Shown: positions 1-6,989, numbered from the stretch's first letter. The stretch is 14,981 nucleotides of DNA from Nitrospinaceae bacterium (GCA_029261615.1 JAJDAX010000118.1:1-14981), one strand, 5' to 3'. Numbers and translations: made by a program. Notes: generated by a model from the letters alone, not told the origin.

Positions 1-51
1 AAGCACACTGTTGTTGGCATGCAGATCAATGCCACCGTACAATTGGTTCAT
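1..51 (-). CDS. IS110-family transposase, N-terminal 17 codons (cut by window edge)
   Basis: The minus strand reads ATG at 51-49 followed by MNQLYGGIDLHANNSVL and runs off the left edge. The G-I-D-L-H-x-N-N-S-V start is the first RuvC-like (DEDD) strand of IS110/IS1111 transposases, with D9 as the expected first catalytic aspartate. These enzymes excise and insert circular elements guided by a bridge RNA encoded in a non-coding end of the element. A strong ribosome binding site, AAGGAGGAG, sits just before the ATG. The rest of the enzyme is outside the window, so intactness cannot be judged. With only 17 residues visible, the family call rests on the start motif alone. Confidence 0.75.
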   Translation of the reverse strand, partial: MNQLYGGIDLHANNSVL

Positions 52-52
52 G

Positions 53-123
53 GCTCCTCCTTGGGTTGGAAGGTTGAGAAACTCTTGACCCGTTTCCCAA
101 CTGTACCGCCCAGGCGAGGAGCC
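53..123 (-). promoter_or_regulatory. Leader inverted repeat hiding the IS110 transposase ribosome binding site
   Basis: GGCTCCTC at 53-60 is complementary to GAGGAGCC at 116-123, and TTGGG at 61-65 to CCCAA at 96-100. In a minus-strand transcript entering from outside, the 3' arm covers the Shine-Dalgarno of the transposase. Insertion sequences often use such a hairpin to block translation from read-through transcripts. It could also be part of a structured non-coding RNA at the element's end. The pairing is visible; the role is inferred. Confidence 0.45.
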
Positions 124-137
124 TTCTAGATGATTAT

Positions 138-272
138 CAAATCTTTGGTTGAGAGTTTCAAGCTAACCATCTTCGTGGATATATATTCGTTATACACATT
201 CCAGGCTGAGCTGAATGGCTTGGAGAGACAGGCACAGGGAAGGAAATTGCTATTGAGTCAACCAAAGATTTG
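138..272. repeat. 15-bp perfect inverted-repeat pair enclosing about 105 bp
   Basis: CAAATCTTTGGTTGA at 138-152 is exactly inverted as TCAACCAAAGATTTG at 258-272. The 105 bases between show no convincing gene. Two more copies of the same core occur at 13871-13885 and 14589-14602, so this is a dispersed repeat. The right copy continues into CCCC (GGGGTCAAATC on the minus strand). The layout resembles a REPIN-like doublet of REP-type sequences or a tiny non-autonomous element. No transposase that would act on it is in the window. Confidence 0.6.
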
Positions 273-290
273 ACCCCTTATTTAAGAATA

Positions 291-740
291 ATGAGCATGA
301 CAAGAGTAAGGCACCGCGTCGGCATCGTCGGCGACATCAACACAATCTACCGTTCCATGCACGAGCCCGTGGGTCTCTGTGGGTGGTGGGCGACCACAGC
401 CGATGGAACGCCAACGGTCGGGCAAGTTCTGGATCTACATTTTACGGATGTCGTCACCCTATCGTTCAGAATCGATGCGTTAGAAGAAAATGCACAGGTC
501 CGTCTGCACTGTATTTCCGGACCCAGGCCGTGGCATAACTGCTCGCTTGAATTTTCCTTCCGCCAGGATTCAGATCAGGTTTGGGTCGAATTGGTTCATG
601 AAAACAAAACGGCGTCCGAGGACGACTTTCTGTTTTTCAACACGAAATGGCCTTGCTACCTGCTGAGCCTGCGTGATCTGATCGAAAAGGGGAAGGGCAG
701 CCCCTACCCGAATGATGTGAAAATCCACTTCGGCGATTAA
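291..740 (+). CDS. SRPBCC / AHSA1-type domain protein
   Basis: A 149-aa protein with the pattern of SRPBCC (START/Bet v1-like) proteins of the AHSA1-C type. It has an N-terminal strand RHRVGI, a helix ending GLCGWW, the central strands TLSFRID and VRLHC, the strand VWVELVHE and the long C-terminal helix WPCYLLSLRDLIEKGKG. These small helix-grip proteins bind hydrophobic ligands or act as stress or co-chaperone-like proteins in the cytosol; the ligand here is unknown. I prefer ATG 291 (or ATG 297). The frame opens earlier at TTG 270, but that codon lies in a dispersed repeat. No strong ribosome binding site is seen, so the repeat may have displaced the native upstream region. The family call is firm; the function is not. 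Confidence 0.8.
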   Translation: MSMTRVRHRVGIVGDINTIYRSMHEPVGLCGWWATTADGTPTVGQVLDLHFTDVVTLSFRIDALEENAQVRLHCISGPRPWHNCSLEFSFRQDSDQVWVELVHENKTASEDDFLFFNTKWPCYLLSLRDLIEKGKGSPYPNDVKIHFGD

Positions 741-748
741 AGCGCGAC

Positions 749-775
749 TGTCGCCTTTTGGCCGGAAACGGCCGT
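749..775. repeat. Degenerate copy of a hairpin-type intergenic element
   Basis: The stretch contains CTTTTGGCCG and a hairpin GGCCG-GAAA-CGGCC at 760-773. The CTTYTGGCCG core recurs in other gaps (4642, 5182, 7152). The similarity is short and this copy is weak. It may instead serve as a terminator-like hairpin after the SRPBCC gene, but no T-run follows. Confidence 0.3.
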
Positions 776-876
776 TGGAATCAAGACAAACGAGTAGCCA
801 GGGTGGAGCATGCGTATTCAAAAAAACTGTAATCGAATGCCCAAATCCGACACAGAGCGGACAAATGATCCATTCA

Positions 877-1833
877 TCAATCGACGGTTGCGCCGTCTTT
901 TGTAGGAGCCGCTCCTGACATCTTCTCTCGCTTCCCTAACCGTCCATTTATGGTCGATAATCCAACGCCGATTAAGACCATCCCTAGAAAATGAACGAGT
1001 TCAAGAGACTCACCGAGCACAAGTGAACCTAACAGGATCGCCGAAACGGGAATAAGAAAGGTGACTAGCAGGAGATTAGTCGCGCCAGCCGATGCGAGAA
1101 TCTTGAAATACAAACTATATGCGACTGCAGTGGATAGAATCGCTAAGCCAATGATTGCAGCGATTGTCTCGATACCTGGAATATCAAGGCTGAATGGCCG
1201 CTCAATATAGACGACGAGTGGAGCCAGGACTACTGAAGAAGCTGTCACCTGACCAGCCGCAGTGATAACCGGTTCGACCCCCATAGCTTTGAATCGGCGA
1301 CCAAACACCCCTGCAAACGCATACGATATAGCTGCGCCAAGCACCGCGATCTGGGCCAAGACATCAACTCCCAAACCGCTAAGCGCGGAAGGGCCGATCA
1401 TCAGGAGAACTCCGATAAAACCAATAAATACACCAATCAGCTTCATCGACGTAGTTCGTTCATCTGTCAGAAGAATCCCAGCCACAATAACGGTAAAGAG
1501 CGGTGTGGTGGCATTCAAGATAGAAGCAAGGCCGGATGCGATATGGGTTTGACCCCAAACGATGAGCGTGAATGTAATAACGTTGTTGAGCAATCCCATT
1601 ATGAGAAACGCCGACCATACTTCGATGGTCATCGGCGGCCGAAGCCCACTGACGATTGCAAAAAGCCAAAGCGCGACCGCAGCCAAGGCCACACGTAGAA
1701 ATACAACCGTCAATGGTGGCAGTTCAGAAACAACGACCTCGACGAAGAAGAAAGAACCACCCCAGAGCACCGACAGGATGAGAAGCATGGCCCATTCACG
1801 GGCGCCCATGGAAGTATTGATGGATGATGTCAT
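877..1833 (-). CDS. EamA/DMT-family membrane transporter
   Basis: A 318-aa, very hydrophobic protein with two tandem EamA repeats and about ten membrane spans. The first repeat begins LLILSVLWGGSFFFVEVVV, and the second begins after the GFIGVLLMIGPSAL region. The WGGSFF motif in helix 1 and the NATTPLFTVIVAGILLTDE segment are typical of drug/metabolite exporters (RhaT/EamA type). These are inner-membrane exporters of amino acids, metabolites or drugs; the substrate cannot be read from sequence. ATG 1833 has an AGGAG about 11 bases upstream. The frame opens 19 codons earlier at 1890, but that extension lacks membrane-protein character. It is divergent from ada with about 240 bp between. Confidence 0.88.
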   Translation of the reverse strand: MTSSINTSMGAREWAMLLILSVLWGGSFFFVEVVVSELPPLTVVFLRVALAAVALWLFAIVSGLRPPMTIEVWSAFLIMGLLNNVITFTLIVWGQTHIASGLASILNATTPLFTVIVAGILLTDERTTSMKLIGVFIGFIGVLLMIGPSALSGLGVDVLAQIAVLGAAISYAFAGVFGRRFKAMGVEPVITAAGQVTASSVVLAPLVVYIERPFSLDIPGIETIAAIIGLAILSTAVAYSLYFKILASAGATNLLLVTFLIPVSAILLGSLVLGESLELVHFLGMVLIGVGLSTINGRLGKREKMSGAAPTKDGATVD

Positions 1834-2029
1834 TGTAGATACCACTCCTATGACAGACTCTAGTGCGTAGAGCTTAGCTGTGCCTAACATCTAAAACCAC
1901 CCGATTCTTGCACTCTAATTCAGAAGAGCAACAATTCGATATTGATCTGCCTACGCCTAGACTGTCCTAAGGTGTCGGCGCTCGCCATCGAAATTCCTCA
2001 GCAAGAAACGGATGGAACTGTAACCACAG

Positions 2030-2041
2030 ATATGATCATAT
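2030..2041. promoter_or_regulatory. Perfect 12-bp palindrome ATATGATCATAT upstream of ada, overlapping a -10-like TATGAT
   Basis: ATATGATCATAT is a perfect palindrome about 31 bases before the ada start. TATGAT (2031-2036) could be a -10 box, but nothing resembling a good -35 lies 16-18 bases upstream, as expected of an activator-dependent promoter. I see no copy of the E. coli Ada box. The rest of the gap between the exporter and ada (1834-2029) shows nothing else clear. Confidence 0.3.
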
Positions 2042-2072
2042 AGAATCAACAGGGAACTCTTAGGGAAGAATC

Positions 2073-3143
2073 ATGTCGATGCCATCTGAACAAAAAATGC
2101 GAGCAGCCATTGCGTCACGGGATATAACCTGTGACGGACGCTTTTTCTACGGAGTCATCACCACTGGGGTTTTCTGTCAGCCCTCGTGTGCTGCCCGTCC
2201 CGCTCGTCCTGAGAACCTGAGGTTTTTTCCAAGCATTGAGTCTGCCATGGTGGCGGGCTTTAGATCGTGCAAACGCTGTCAACCAACAGAAGATTTGCCG
2301 CAAGTAGTCCGACTCGTGGACATAGCCCGATATATTGAATCTCATGGGGACGAACGTTTAACGCTAGCGGAATTAGCAGGCCATGCTGGACTCTCACCTT
2401 CTTACCTCCAGCGAATATTTAAAGAAGCTTTTGGTGTGACTCCGAAAGCCTATCAGGACGCAATCCGTATGCGGATTTTCAAACAATCACTGAAAGAAGG
2501 CGATGGCGTGACCGAAGCAATCTTTTCAGCGGGCTTCGGGTCCATAAGCCGAGTATACGGGGAAGAAATGCGTAATATCGGCATGACACCGAAAGCTTAT
2601 CGAGCTGGAGGTGCGGGAGAGGTTATCGTCTATGCCTGCCGAGATACGGCACTTGGCCCAATGACAATGGCTGCTACCGAAAAGGGAGTTTGTTTCGTAC
2701 AATTTGGAAAAGATAATGAATCTCTGCTGGCGCAGTTGCAGGAGGAGTTCCCTAAAGCAGAATTCACCGCTTCGCCCGCACAAAACGCACCTGAGCTTGA
2801 GGTGTGGATGGATGCCCTCGATAAACACATCAGCAAAGGCGCTCCTAGACCAGACCTACCGCTTGACATGCGTGGAACGGCATTTCAAATGAAAGTCTGG
2901 CGATTCCTTCTCAGCGTGCGTGAGGGAGACGTTATCAGTTACGGTGAGCTCGCTGCACGAATCGAAAAACCAAAAGCGGTTCGGGCCGTTGCGTCGGCTT
3001 GCGCGGCGAACAGCATTGGTGTGCTGGTGCCCTGCCACCGCGTGTTACGGGGTGATGGCAGTCTTGGCGGTTATCGCTGGGGACTGGAGCGGAAGCGGGC
3101 GCTCCTCGATACGGAACGATCCCGTAAAATGGCTTTGCGGTGA
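2073..3143 (+). CDS. ada: Bifunctional Ada: methylphosphotriester/O6-methylguanine-DNA methyltransferase and transcription activator
   Basis: A 356-aa, full-length, three-part Ada. Residues 1-75 form the N-terminal zinc domain with C35, C39, C66 and C69, in the C-x3-C...C-x2-C spacing of E. coli Ada; C35 should accept methyl groups from phosphotriesters. Residues about 82-183 are an AraC-type HTH (LTLAELAGHAGLSPSYLQRIFK and the second helix pair ending MTPKAYRAGG). Residues about 185-350 are the MGMT domain, with the active cysteine C321 in PCHRV followed by GSLGGYRWGLERKRALL. The protein repairs methylated DNA suicidally, and once methylated it switches on alkylation-response genes. ATG 2073 has AGGGAAG upstream; ATG 2079 is an alternative. 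All metal and acceptor cysteines are present, so it is probably functional. No alkA or alkB lies beside it. Confidence 0.95.
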   Translation: MSMPSEQKMRAAIASRDITCDGRFFYGVITTGVFCQPSCAARPARPENLRFFPSIESAMVAGFRSCKRCQPTEDLPQVVRLVDIARYIESHGDERLTLAELAGHAGLSPSYLQRIFKEAFGVTPKAYQDAIRMRIFKQSLKEGDGVTEAIFSAGFGSISRVYGEEMRNIGMTPKAYRAGGAGEVIVYACRDTALGPMTMAATEKGVCFVQFGKDNESLLAQLQEEFPKAEFTASPAQNAPELEVWMDALDKHISKGAPRPDLPLDMRGTAFQMKVWRFLLSVREGDVISYGELAARIEKPKAVRAVASACAANSIGVLVPCHRVLRGDGSLGGYRWGLERKRALLDTERSRKMALR

Positions 3144-3162
3144 CCAAGGACTAGTCGGGTTG

Positions 3163-3190
3163 AATGTCTGGTTATGGCCGGCAAGCGACC
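3163..3190. repeat. Possible degenerate copy of the hairpin-type intergenic element
   Basis: AATGTCTGGTTATGGCCG at 3163-3180 resembles AATGTCTGCTCTTGGCCG at 4641-4658 (15 of 18 bases). The pairing half is degraded here. It lies in the short gap between ada and the convergent integrase. Confidence 0.35.
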
Positions 3191-3223
3191 GTGTGAAGAT
3201 AGGGCCGCTTACCACCACTTCGC

Positions 3224-3850
3224 TCAAACTTCTGTCTGTTCCGCCATTTCTAACGCGTCGTCTACTTCGATCCCCAGATAACGAACCGTACTTTCTAATT
3301 TAGTGTGTCCTAGCAGAAGCTGCACCGCTCGGAGATTTTTCGTTCGCCGGTAGATGAGCGTGGCTTTCGTTCTTCTCAATGAATGCGTGCCATAGAGTGA
3401 GGGATCGAGGCCAATCATCTCGACCCACTTGTGAACAATTCGGGCATACTGTCGAGTGGAAAGATGCTTGGAACCACTGATGGGACTCGGAAAAAGATAA
3501 TCGTGTGGACAGAAATGGTTGTGGCTTATCCAGTTTTTAAGGACTTCTCTGGTTTGTTCGGTGATTTCGAATTGAACGGGCTGTTGTGTTTTTTGTTGCA
3601 GCACCATGGCTCTCAGTGCAATACCATGGCCATGATAGACATCCCGTACCCTGAGATGAATGAGATCACAGCTGCGTAATTTACTGTCGATCGCCAGGTT
3701 AAACATGGCCAACTCTCGTGTATCCTTCTTTAGCTGCAGTCTGATTCGGATCGCCCAGATCTCTCGGAGTTTTAAGGGCGGTTTTTGACCAATGAGTTTG
3801 CCTTTATTCCAAGGCGTTGACTCTTATACGATTTGAGGTAAAGGAATCAT
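3224..3850 (-). pseudogene. Small tyrosine recombinase/integrase with an in-frame TAA at codon 9
   Basis: The minus strand has an excellent ribosome binding site (AAGGAGG) nine bases before ATG 3850. This opens MIPLPQIV, then TAA at 3826-3824, then continues in the same frame without another break as ESTPWNKGKLIGQKPPLK... to the stop at 3224. The segment is a compact (about 207 aa) site-specific recombinase with little or no core-binding domain. Its catalytic set is present: Arg in SKLRSCDL, His-x-x-Arg in THSLRRTK, His in LLGHTKLES and the tyrosine in VRYLG. Conserved sequence upstream of the first later start (TTG 3712) shows the true N-terminus is at 3850. Either the gene is inactivated by one base change (for example CAA to TAA), or it restarts at a non-ATG codon or is read through. 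It is convergent with ada and divergent from the methyltransferase. Confidence 0.85.
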
Positions 3851-3890
3851 AATTAAAGCCCTCCTTATTTAGTGGGGAATAATTATGATT
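3845..3890. promoter_or_regulatory. 11-bp perfect inverted repeat spanning the integrase translation start
   Basis: AATCATAATTA at 3845-3855 is exactly inverted as TAATTATGATT at 3880-3890, with 24 bases between that include the integrase ribosome binding site. In the integrase mRNA the ATG itself lies in the 3' arm. It could be a translation-blocking hairpin, an operator, or the inverted core sites of a recombinase target. The symmetry is seen; the role is inferred. Confidence 0.5.
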
Positions 3891-3934
3891 GAGGTGAGAG
3901 ATGTGCGCTAGTCGACCCAAAGGAAACATTGTTA

Positions 3935-4582
3935 ATGAATAAATCGGAAGCATTCTGGGATAGTTCGGCAGGTAACTATGATAAAACTGAGGAACGATTT
4001 GAAACTATTCATCGTAAAAGCCGGGAGAACGCTAGAAGACACCTCAAGGGTAGCGATATCGTTTTGGATTATGGATGCGGAACAGGGACTACAGCTTGTG
4101 AGCTTTCCAATGAGGTGAAACAGGTTCAAGCGATTGACATCTCATCAAAAATGATTGAACTCGCAAAAGAGAAATCGGATGCTGCCAAAATCAAAAATAT
4201 AACTTTCGCACAAGGGGACATTTTTGATGACGGGTACGAAGGCGAATCTTTTGATGCAATCCTGGCTTTCAATATGTTGCATACAGTCCCCAATCCCCAG
4301 AATGTTATGCAAAGAATACATGAACTCCTAAAGCCTGAAGGACTCGTTATTACTGTTACGCCTTGCTTACGGGATAAGTTGTCATTTCTAGTTGGTTTGC
4401 AGATTAAGATTGTTCAGGTGTTGTGTAGTGTTGGAATAATTCCGATCCCCATAAGACGCCTAAAAAGCACCGATCTAACTGGTTTGATTGGAAACGGGAA
4501 TTTTCAGATCACTGATACCGAACAAATATATGCAGGGGCATCTAGTTATTTTCTGGCAGCAAAAAAGATACACAAAACATAA
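3935..4582 (+). CDS. Class I SAM-dependent methyltransferase (UbiE/type-11-like)
   Basis: A 215-aa protein. Motif I for SAM binding is VLDYGCGTGTT (about residues 45-55), the acidic motif II is AIDISSKMIELA, motif III is FAQGDIFD, and the post-motif is AFNMLHTVPNPQNVMQRIHELLKPEGLVITVTP. This is the layout of small-molecule methyltransferases of the Methyltransf_11/25 group, acting in the cytosol; the substrate is unknown. After about residue 150 a hydrophobic, lipid-methyltransferase-like stretch follows (FLVGLQIKIVQVLCSVGIIPIPI). ATG 3935 is chosen because AAAGGAA lies about ten bases upstream; a TTG two codons earlier is in frame. Its lower GC than the neighbours suggests separate acquisition. 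Confidence 0.85.
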   Translation: MNKSEAFWDSSAGNYDKTEERFETIHRKSRENARRHLKGSDIVLDYGCGTGTTACELSNEVKQVQAIDISSKMIELAKEKSDAAKIKNITFAQGDIFDDGYEGESFDAILAFNMLHTVPNPQNVMQRIHELLKPEGLVITVTPCLRDKLSFLVGLQIKIVQVLCSVGIIPIPIRRLKSTDLTGLIGNGNFQITDTEQIYAGASSYFLAAKKIHKT

Positions 4583-4641
4583 CAAGCGCATGCAGTTGGC
4601 CGGTGGCGGTTGATGAGCGACCTCAGCCGCGGGGCACGTCA

Positions 4642-4692
4642 ATGTCTGCTCTTGGCCGAACGCAGACATGTCGGTTACCGACCCAAAGCGGA
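4642..4692. repeat. Hairpin-type intergenic element (best-preserved stem)
   Basis: ATGTCTGC at 4642-4649 pairs perfectly with GCAGACAT at 4662-4669 around the loop TCTTGGCCGAAC. It continues as GTCGGTTACCGACCCAAAGCGG, with GTCGGT and ACCGAC again self-complementary (4670-4682). Related, more degraded sequences lie in other gaps of this window. No protein is encoded; an open frame from 4610 crosses it only by chance. Confidence 0.55.
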
Positions 4693-4714
4693 TAATTTCA
4701 GCTATGTTGCAGAA

Positions 4715-5167
4715 ATGAAAATTAAACCACTTGGTGACCATAACGAAGTATTACCCATCCTGACTGATTGGTACCTGTCGGAGTGGGAGCCATACTATGG
4801 AGTTGACGGACCTGGAGATGCACAGGCAGATCTGGAGTCTCGCTGCAATTATGAAGAGATTCCCATTGGTCTGGTAGCTATCGAAGGGGACCAGGTGTGC
4901 GGAACGGTTGCACTGGATCTCGACCCATCCACAAATCTGACACCATCAGTGGTTGGCTTGCTGGTTGGCCGCACCTATCGAAGAAGAGGGATCGCGGCTG
5001 CACTTGTAAAATCGGCTGAAGATCTCGCGCGCAAGCTTGGGTACAGTCGCGTCTACATGAGCACAACGGTCCTGGGCGATCTAGTTGAACGCATGGGGTG
5101 GCATAAGTTGAAGGAAGTCGAGTTCTTAAATGGTGAACGGGGTTGGATTTATATTCGCAACTTTTGA
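4715..5167 (+). CDS. GNAT-family N-acetyltransferase
   Basis: A 150-aa single-domain GNAT protein. The acetyl-CoA pyrophosphate loop is visible as V-G-R-T-Y-R-R-R-G-I-A-A-A-L (about residues 86-99), the R/Q-x-x-G-x-A motif A. It is preceded by strand 4 (SVVGLLV) and followed by the helix KSAEDLARKLGYSRVYMST. An N-terminal LTDWYLSEWEPYYG segment fits the substrate-side helices. It transfers an acetyl group to an unidentified amine. I place the start at ATG 4715. The frame is open from 4610, but that upstream part runs through the hairpin element and lacks protein character. No strong ribosome binding site is seen. It lies in tandem with the methyltransferase, 132 bases downstream, so shared transcription is possible. 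Confidence 0.85.
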   Translation: MKIKPLGDHNEVLPILTDWYLSEWEPYYGVDGPGDAQADLESRCNYEEIPIGLVAIEGDQVCGTVALDLDPSTNLTPSVVGLLVGRTYRRRGIAAALVKSAEDLARKLGYSRVYMSTTVLGDLVERMGWHKLKEVEFLNGERGWIYIRNF

Positions 5168-5181
5168 CAATAGACTTTTTC

Positions 5182-5268
5182 GAGTCCGCTTTTGGTCCAT
5201 AGCGCTCCATAACAGGCCCACAATGCCAAGGCAACTGGAGCCTCGTGAAGGCATCTGCTGAACCGCCT
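5182..5268. repeat. Dispersed intergenic element, copy related to 7902-7983
   Basis: The segment from ATAAC (5209-5213) through the 18-mer GCCTCGTGAAGGCATCTG (5240-5257) aligns without gaps to 7925-7973, and the 18-mer differs at one base. The upstream part, GTCCGCTTTTGGTCCATAGC, resembles the hairpin element seen at 4642. Further on (5268-5370) the gap is AT-rich, with T8-C-A8 at 5303-5319, and I see no gene. Confidence 0.55.
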
Positions 5269-5302
5269 TAAGGCCGAATTCTAGGTAAAAATACCGTTAA
5301 AC

Positions 5303-5319
5303 TTTTTTTTCAAAAAAAA
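5303..5319. other. T8-C-A8 perfect palindrome between GNAT and sigma-factor genes
   Basis: TTTTTTTTCAAAAAAAA is a perfect A/T inverted repeat placed between convergent genes (acetyltransferase on plus, sigma factor on minus). It may contribute to ending transcription from either side, but there is no GC-rich stem, so a standard terminator is not supported. Confidence 0.3.
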
Positions 5320-5370
5320 CATAGAGGCTTTAGGATTTTTATAGAGGGAAGAAAGAACACGCTGTTTTTC

Positions 5371-6645
5371 TTATTCGCTCTTTCCACCAAGAGATTTTTC
5401 ATTTGCGAGATCGAGTCGTCGCGTTAACAACGCTTTGACAGGCTCAGAGGGCGCCGACTTGATGGCTTCCTCCCGATAGCGCATTGCATCCTCAATATTT
5501 CCACAACGACGATGCAAATCGGCCAGGACTGCGGGGTAGAGGTAGGAACTCATGAGCCATGTCGGGACATCGAAGTCCTTGAGCACGGCAAGTCCAGCGG
5601 CGGGCCCCTGCCACTCTGCCACGGCCACTGCACGATTCAGTTGGTGTATTGGGGAAGGTGCCATCTGCTCCAATAACACATAACAGTCCACCACTCGCTC
5701 CCATCGAGTTTCCTGAAATGACGAAGCCAAGCAATGTTCTGCCGCTATCCCCGCTTCTGCGTGATATCGGGAAAAGCCGTCCCCGTCGGCGCTTTTTGCT
5801 AACCACTCCATGCCGACCTGAATTCTGCACTGATCCCAAAGCGCCCGGTCCTGTTCCTCTAACAGCAGCAACCCACCTGCGCCATCCTGACGAGCCGTCA
5901 TCCGTGCCACATGCAGATGCATCAGGGCTAACAGCGCACAGGTTTCTGGAACCTTGCCCACCGGATGCTCGGCCAGCAGGGCAGCCAATCGTATGGCTTC
6001 GTCACAGAGCTCTCGTCGGATCGCTAGCTCTGCGTGGGACGACAAGTAGCCTTCCGTGAACAGCACATACAGGATTTTGTTGACTGCTGAGAGTCGTCCA
6101 ACATATTCCTCGCCAGACAGCTTTCCGAAAGGCATGGGATGTTCTCGCAAACGGTTTCGGGCTCGACTGAAGCGTTTGTAGACATTGGCTTCGCTGGTGA
6201 ACAACCGAAGTGCAATTTCTGGAATGCTAAAGCCGCACAGTGTTTTCAACGCGAACACGAGTTGTGACTCTATGGGGATGGCATCGTCACAGCACGCAAA
6301 CAGCATCCGCAACAAGTCGTCTTGCACATCCCCCGACATCACACATTCCGGTTCATCCTCTTGCGTGACCAGAGCTTCACCTGCGTGTTCCTCTAAAATG
6401 CGACGACGGCCCCCTTGCTGTCGCAACTCTCCCATAAGATGGTTATGCGCCACGCGATACAGCCAGGCCGACGGATTATCTGGTAACCCCGCAGCAGTCC
6501 AGGTCTCGAGCCCTTTCATCAAGGCAAACTGAACAGCATCTTCAACCGCCTCCAGATGTTCCACACCGACTCGACGCGACAACATAGCCACCAGCCTGCC
6601 GTATTCGTGTCGAAAGAAATGTTCGTCTAGAGTGGGGGTCGTCAA
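5371..6645 (-). CDS. ECF42-type RNA polymerase sigma factor with C-terminal TPR-like extension
   Basis: About 424 aa. Sigma region 2 (FFRHEYGRLVAML... to WLYRVAHNHLMGELR) is followed by sigma region 4 (LKTLCGFSIPEIALRLFTSEANVYKRFSRARNRLRE). Then comes the DUF6596 signature ILYVLFTEGYLSSHAE and an alpha-helical C-terminus of about 200 residues ending in TPR-like repeats. This is the domain order of ECF42 sigma factors, which lack a classical anti-sigma factor and are encoded beside DGPF/YCII proteins, exactly as here. I favour TTG 6645 as start: it overlaps the partner's stop as TTGA, suggesting coupling, and is followed by the usual N-terminus (TLDEHFFRHEYGRLV). GTG 6690 is the in-frame alternative. 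Confidence 0.9.
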   Translation of the reverse strand: MTTPTLDEHFFRHEYGRLVAMLSRRVGVEHLEAVEDAVQFALMKGLETWTAAGLPDNPSAWLYRVAHNHLMGELRQQGGRRRILEEHAGEALVTQEDEPECVMSGDVQDDLLRMLFACCDDAIPIESQLVFALKTLCGFSIPEIALRLFTSEANVYKRFSRARNRLREHPMPFGKLSGEEYVGRLSAVNKILYVLFTEGYLSSHAELAIRRELCDEAIRLAALLAEHPVGKVPETCALLALMHLHVARMTARQDGAGGLLLLEEQDRALWDQCRIQVGMEWLAKSADGDGFSRYHAEAGIAAEHCLASSFQETRWERVVDCYVLLEQMAPSPIHQLNRAVAVAEWQGPAAGLAVLKDFDVPTWLMSSYLYPAVLADLHRRCGNIEDAMRYREEAIKSAPSEPVKALLTRRLDLANEKSLGGKSE

Positions 6646-6989
6646 GAAGTGCTGATCTCTCTGACTTCGATGCTCGACCCAGGCATCCACACACCGGGAC
6701 TTTGGCGGGCGACCTCAAGCGCATCTTCCAGGCTTTCTGCCGAGACAATCATATAGCCACCGACTATTTCCTTGGCTTCGACGAACGGCCCGTCGGTTGT
6801 CCCTTCTGAAGTGACAATCTTCCCATCACCGAGTTTCCCGCCAAGGTCGTGGAGATTATCTTTGAACTTCTCTTTCCACGCATTGAATTTGGCGTACATT
6901 TCCTCCATTTGAGCCGGAGACGGAGCCTCTCCTTGATTACAATTCCCCGACTGGCTTCGTTGGATACAGAGATAGTTCTTTTTAGACAT
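6642..6989 (-). CDS. DGPF-domain (YCII-related) protein, partner of the ECF42 sigma factor
   Basis: A 115-aa member of the YCII/DGPF family. The family motif D-G-P-F is in TTDGPFVEAKEIVGGYMIVSA, followed by the helix LEDALEVARQSP and the strand SSIEVREIS. It starts at ATG 6989, seven bases after a perfect AAAGGAGG. The frame is open further upstream to 7103, but that part lacks family similarity and the ribosome binding site decides the start. These proteins form ferredoxin-like barrels of unsettled biochemical role and are the usual co-transcribed partner and target of ECF42 sigma factors. It shares its stop (TGA) with the TTG start of the sigma gene, so the two form an operon with this gene first. 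Confidence 0.9.
   Translation of the reverse strand: MSKKNYLCIQRSQSGNCNQGEAPSPAQMEEMYAKFNAWKEKFKDNLHDLGGKLGDGKIVTSEGTTDGPFVEAKEIVGGYMIVSAESLEDALEVARQSPGVWMPGSSIEVREISTS

Noticed and set aside
270..290. TTG 270 as start of the SRPBCC protein
   Set aside because: It lies inside a dispersed repeat; the family sequence starts after ATG 291/297.
570..821. Minus-strand open frame opposite the SRPBCC gene
   Set aside because: It is a shadow frame; its sequence (CLDSNGRFRPKGDS) is typical of spurious translations of the intergenic hairpin element.
4610..4714. N-terminal extension of the GNAT protein
   Set aside because: The open frame passes through a hairpin-type intergenic repeat and lacks family similarity; ATG 4715 gives a normal GNAT length.
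5303..5319. T8-C-A8 as a classic intrinsic terminator
   Set aside because: There is no GC-rich stem; the palindrome is purely A/T.
3224..5370. A chromosomal integron: recombinase next to small methyltransferase and acetyltransferase genes
   Set aside because: The recombinase is not of the IntI type as far as I can see. ACATAACAAGCGC after the methyltransferase resembles half an attC site, but it does not fit RYYYAAC strictly, no matching GTTRRRY half follows, and gene orientations are mixed.
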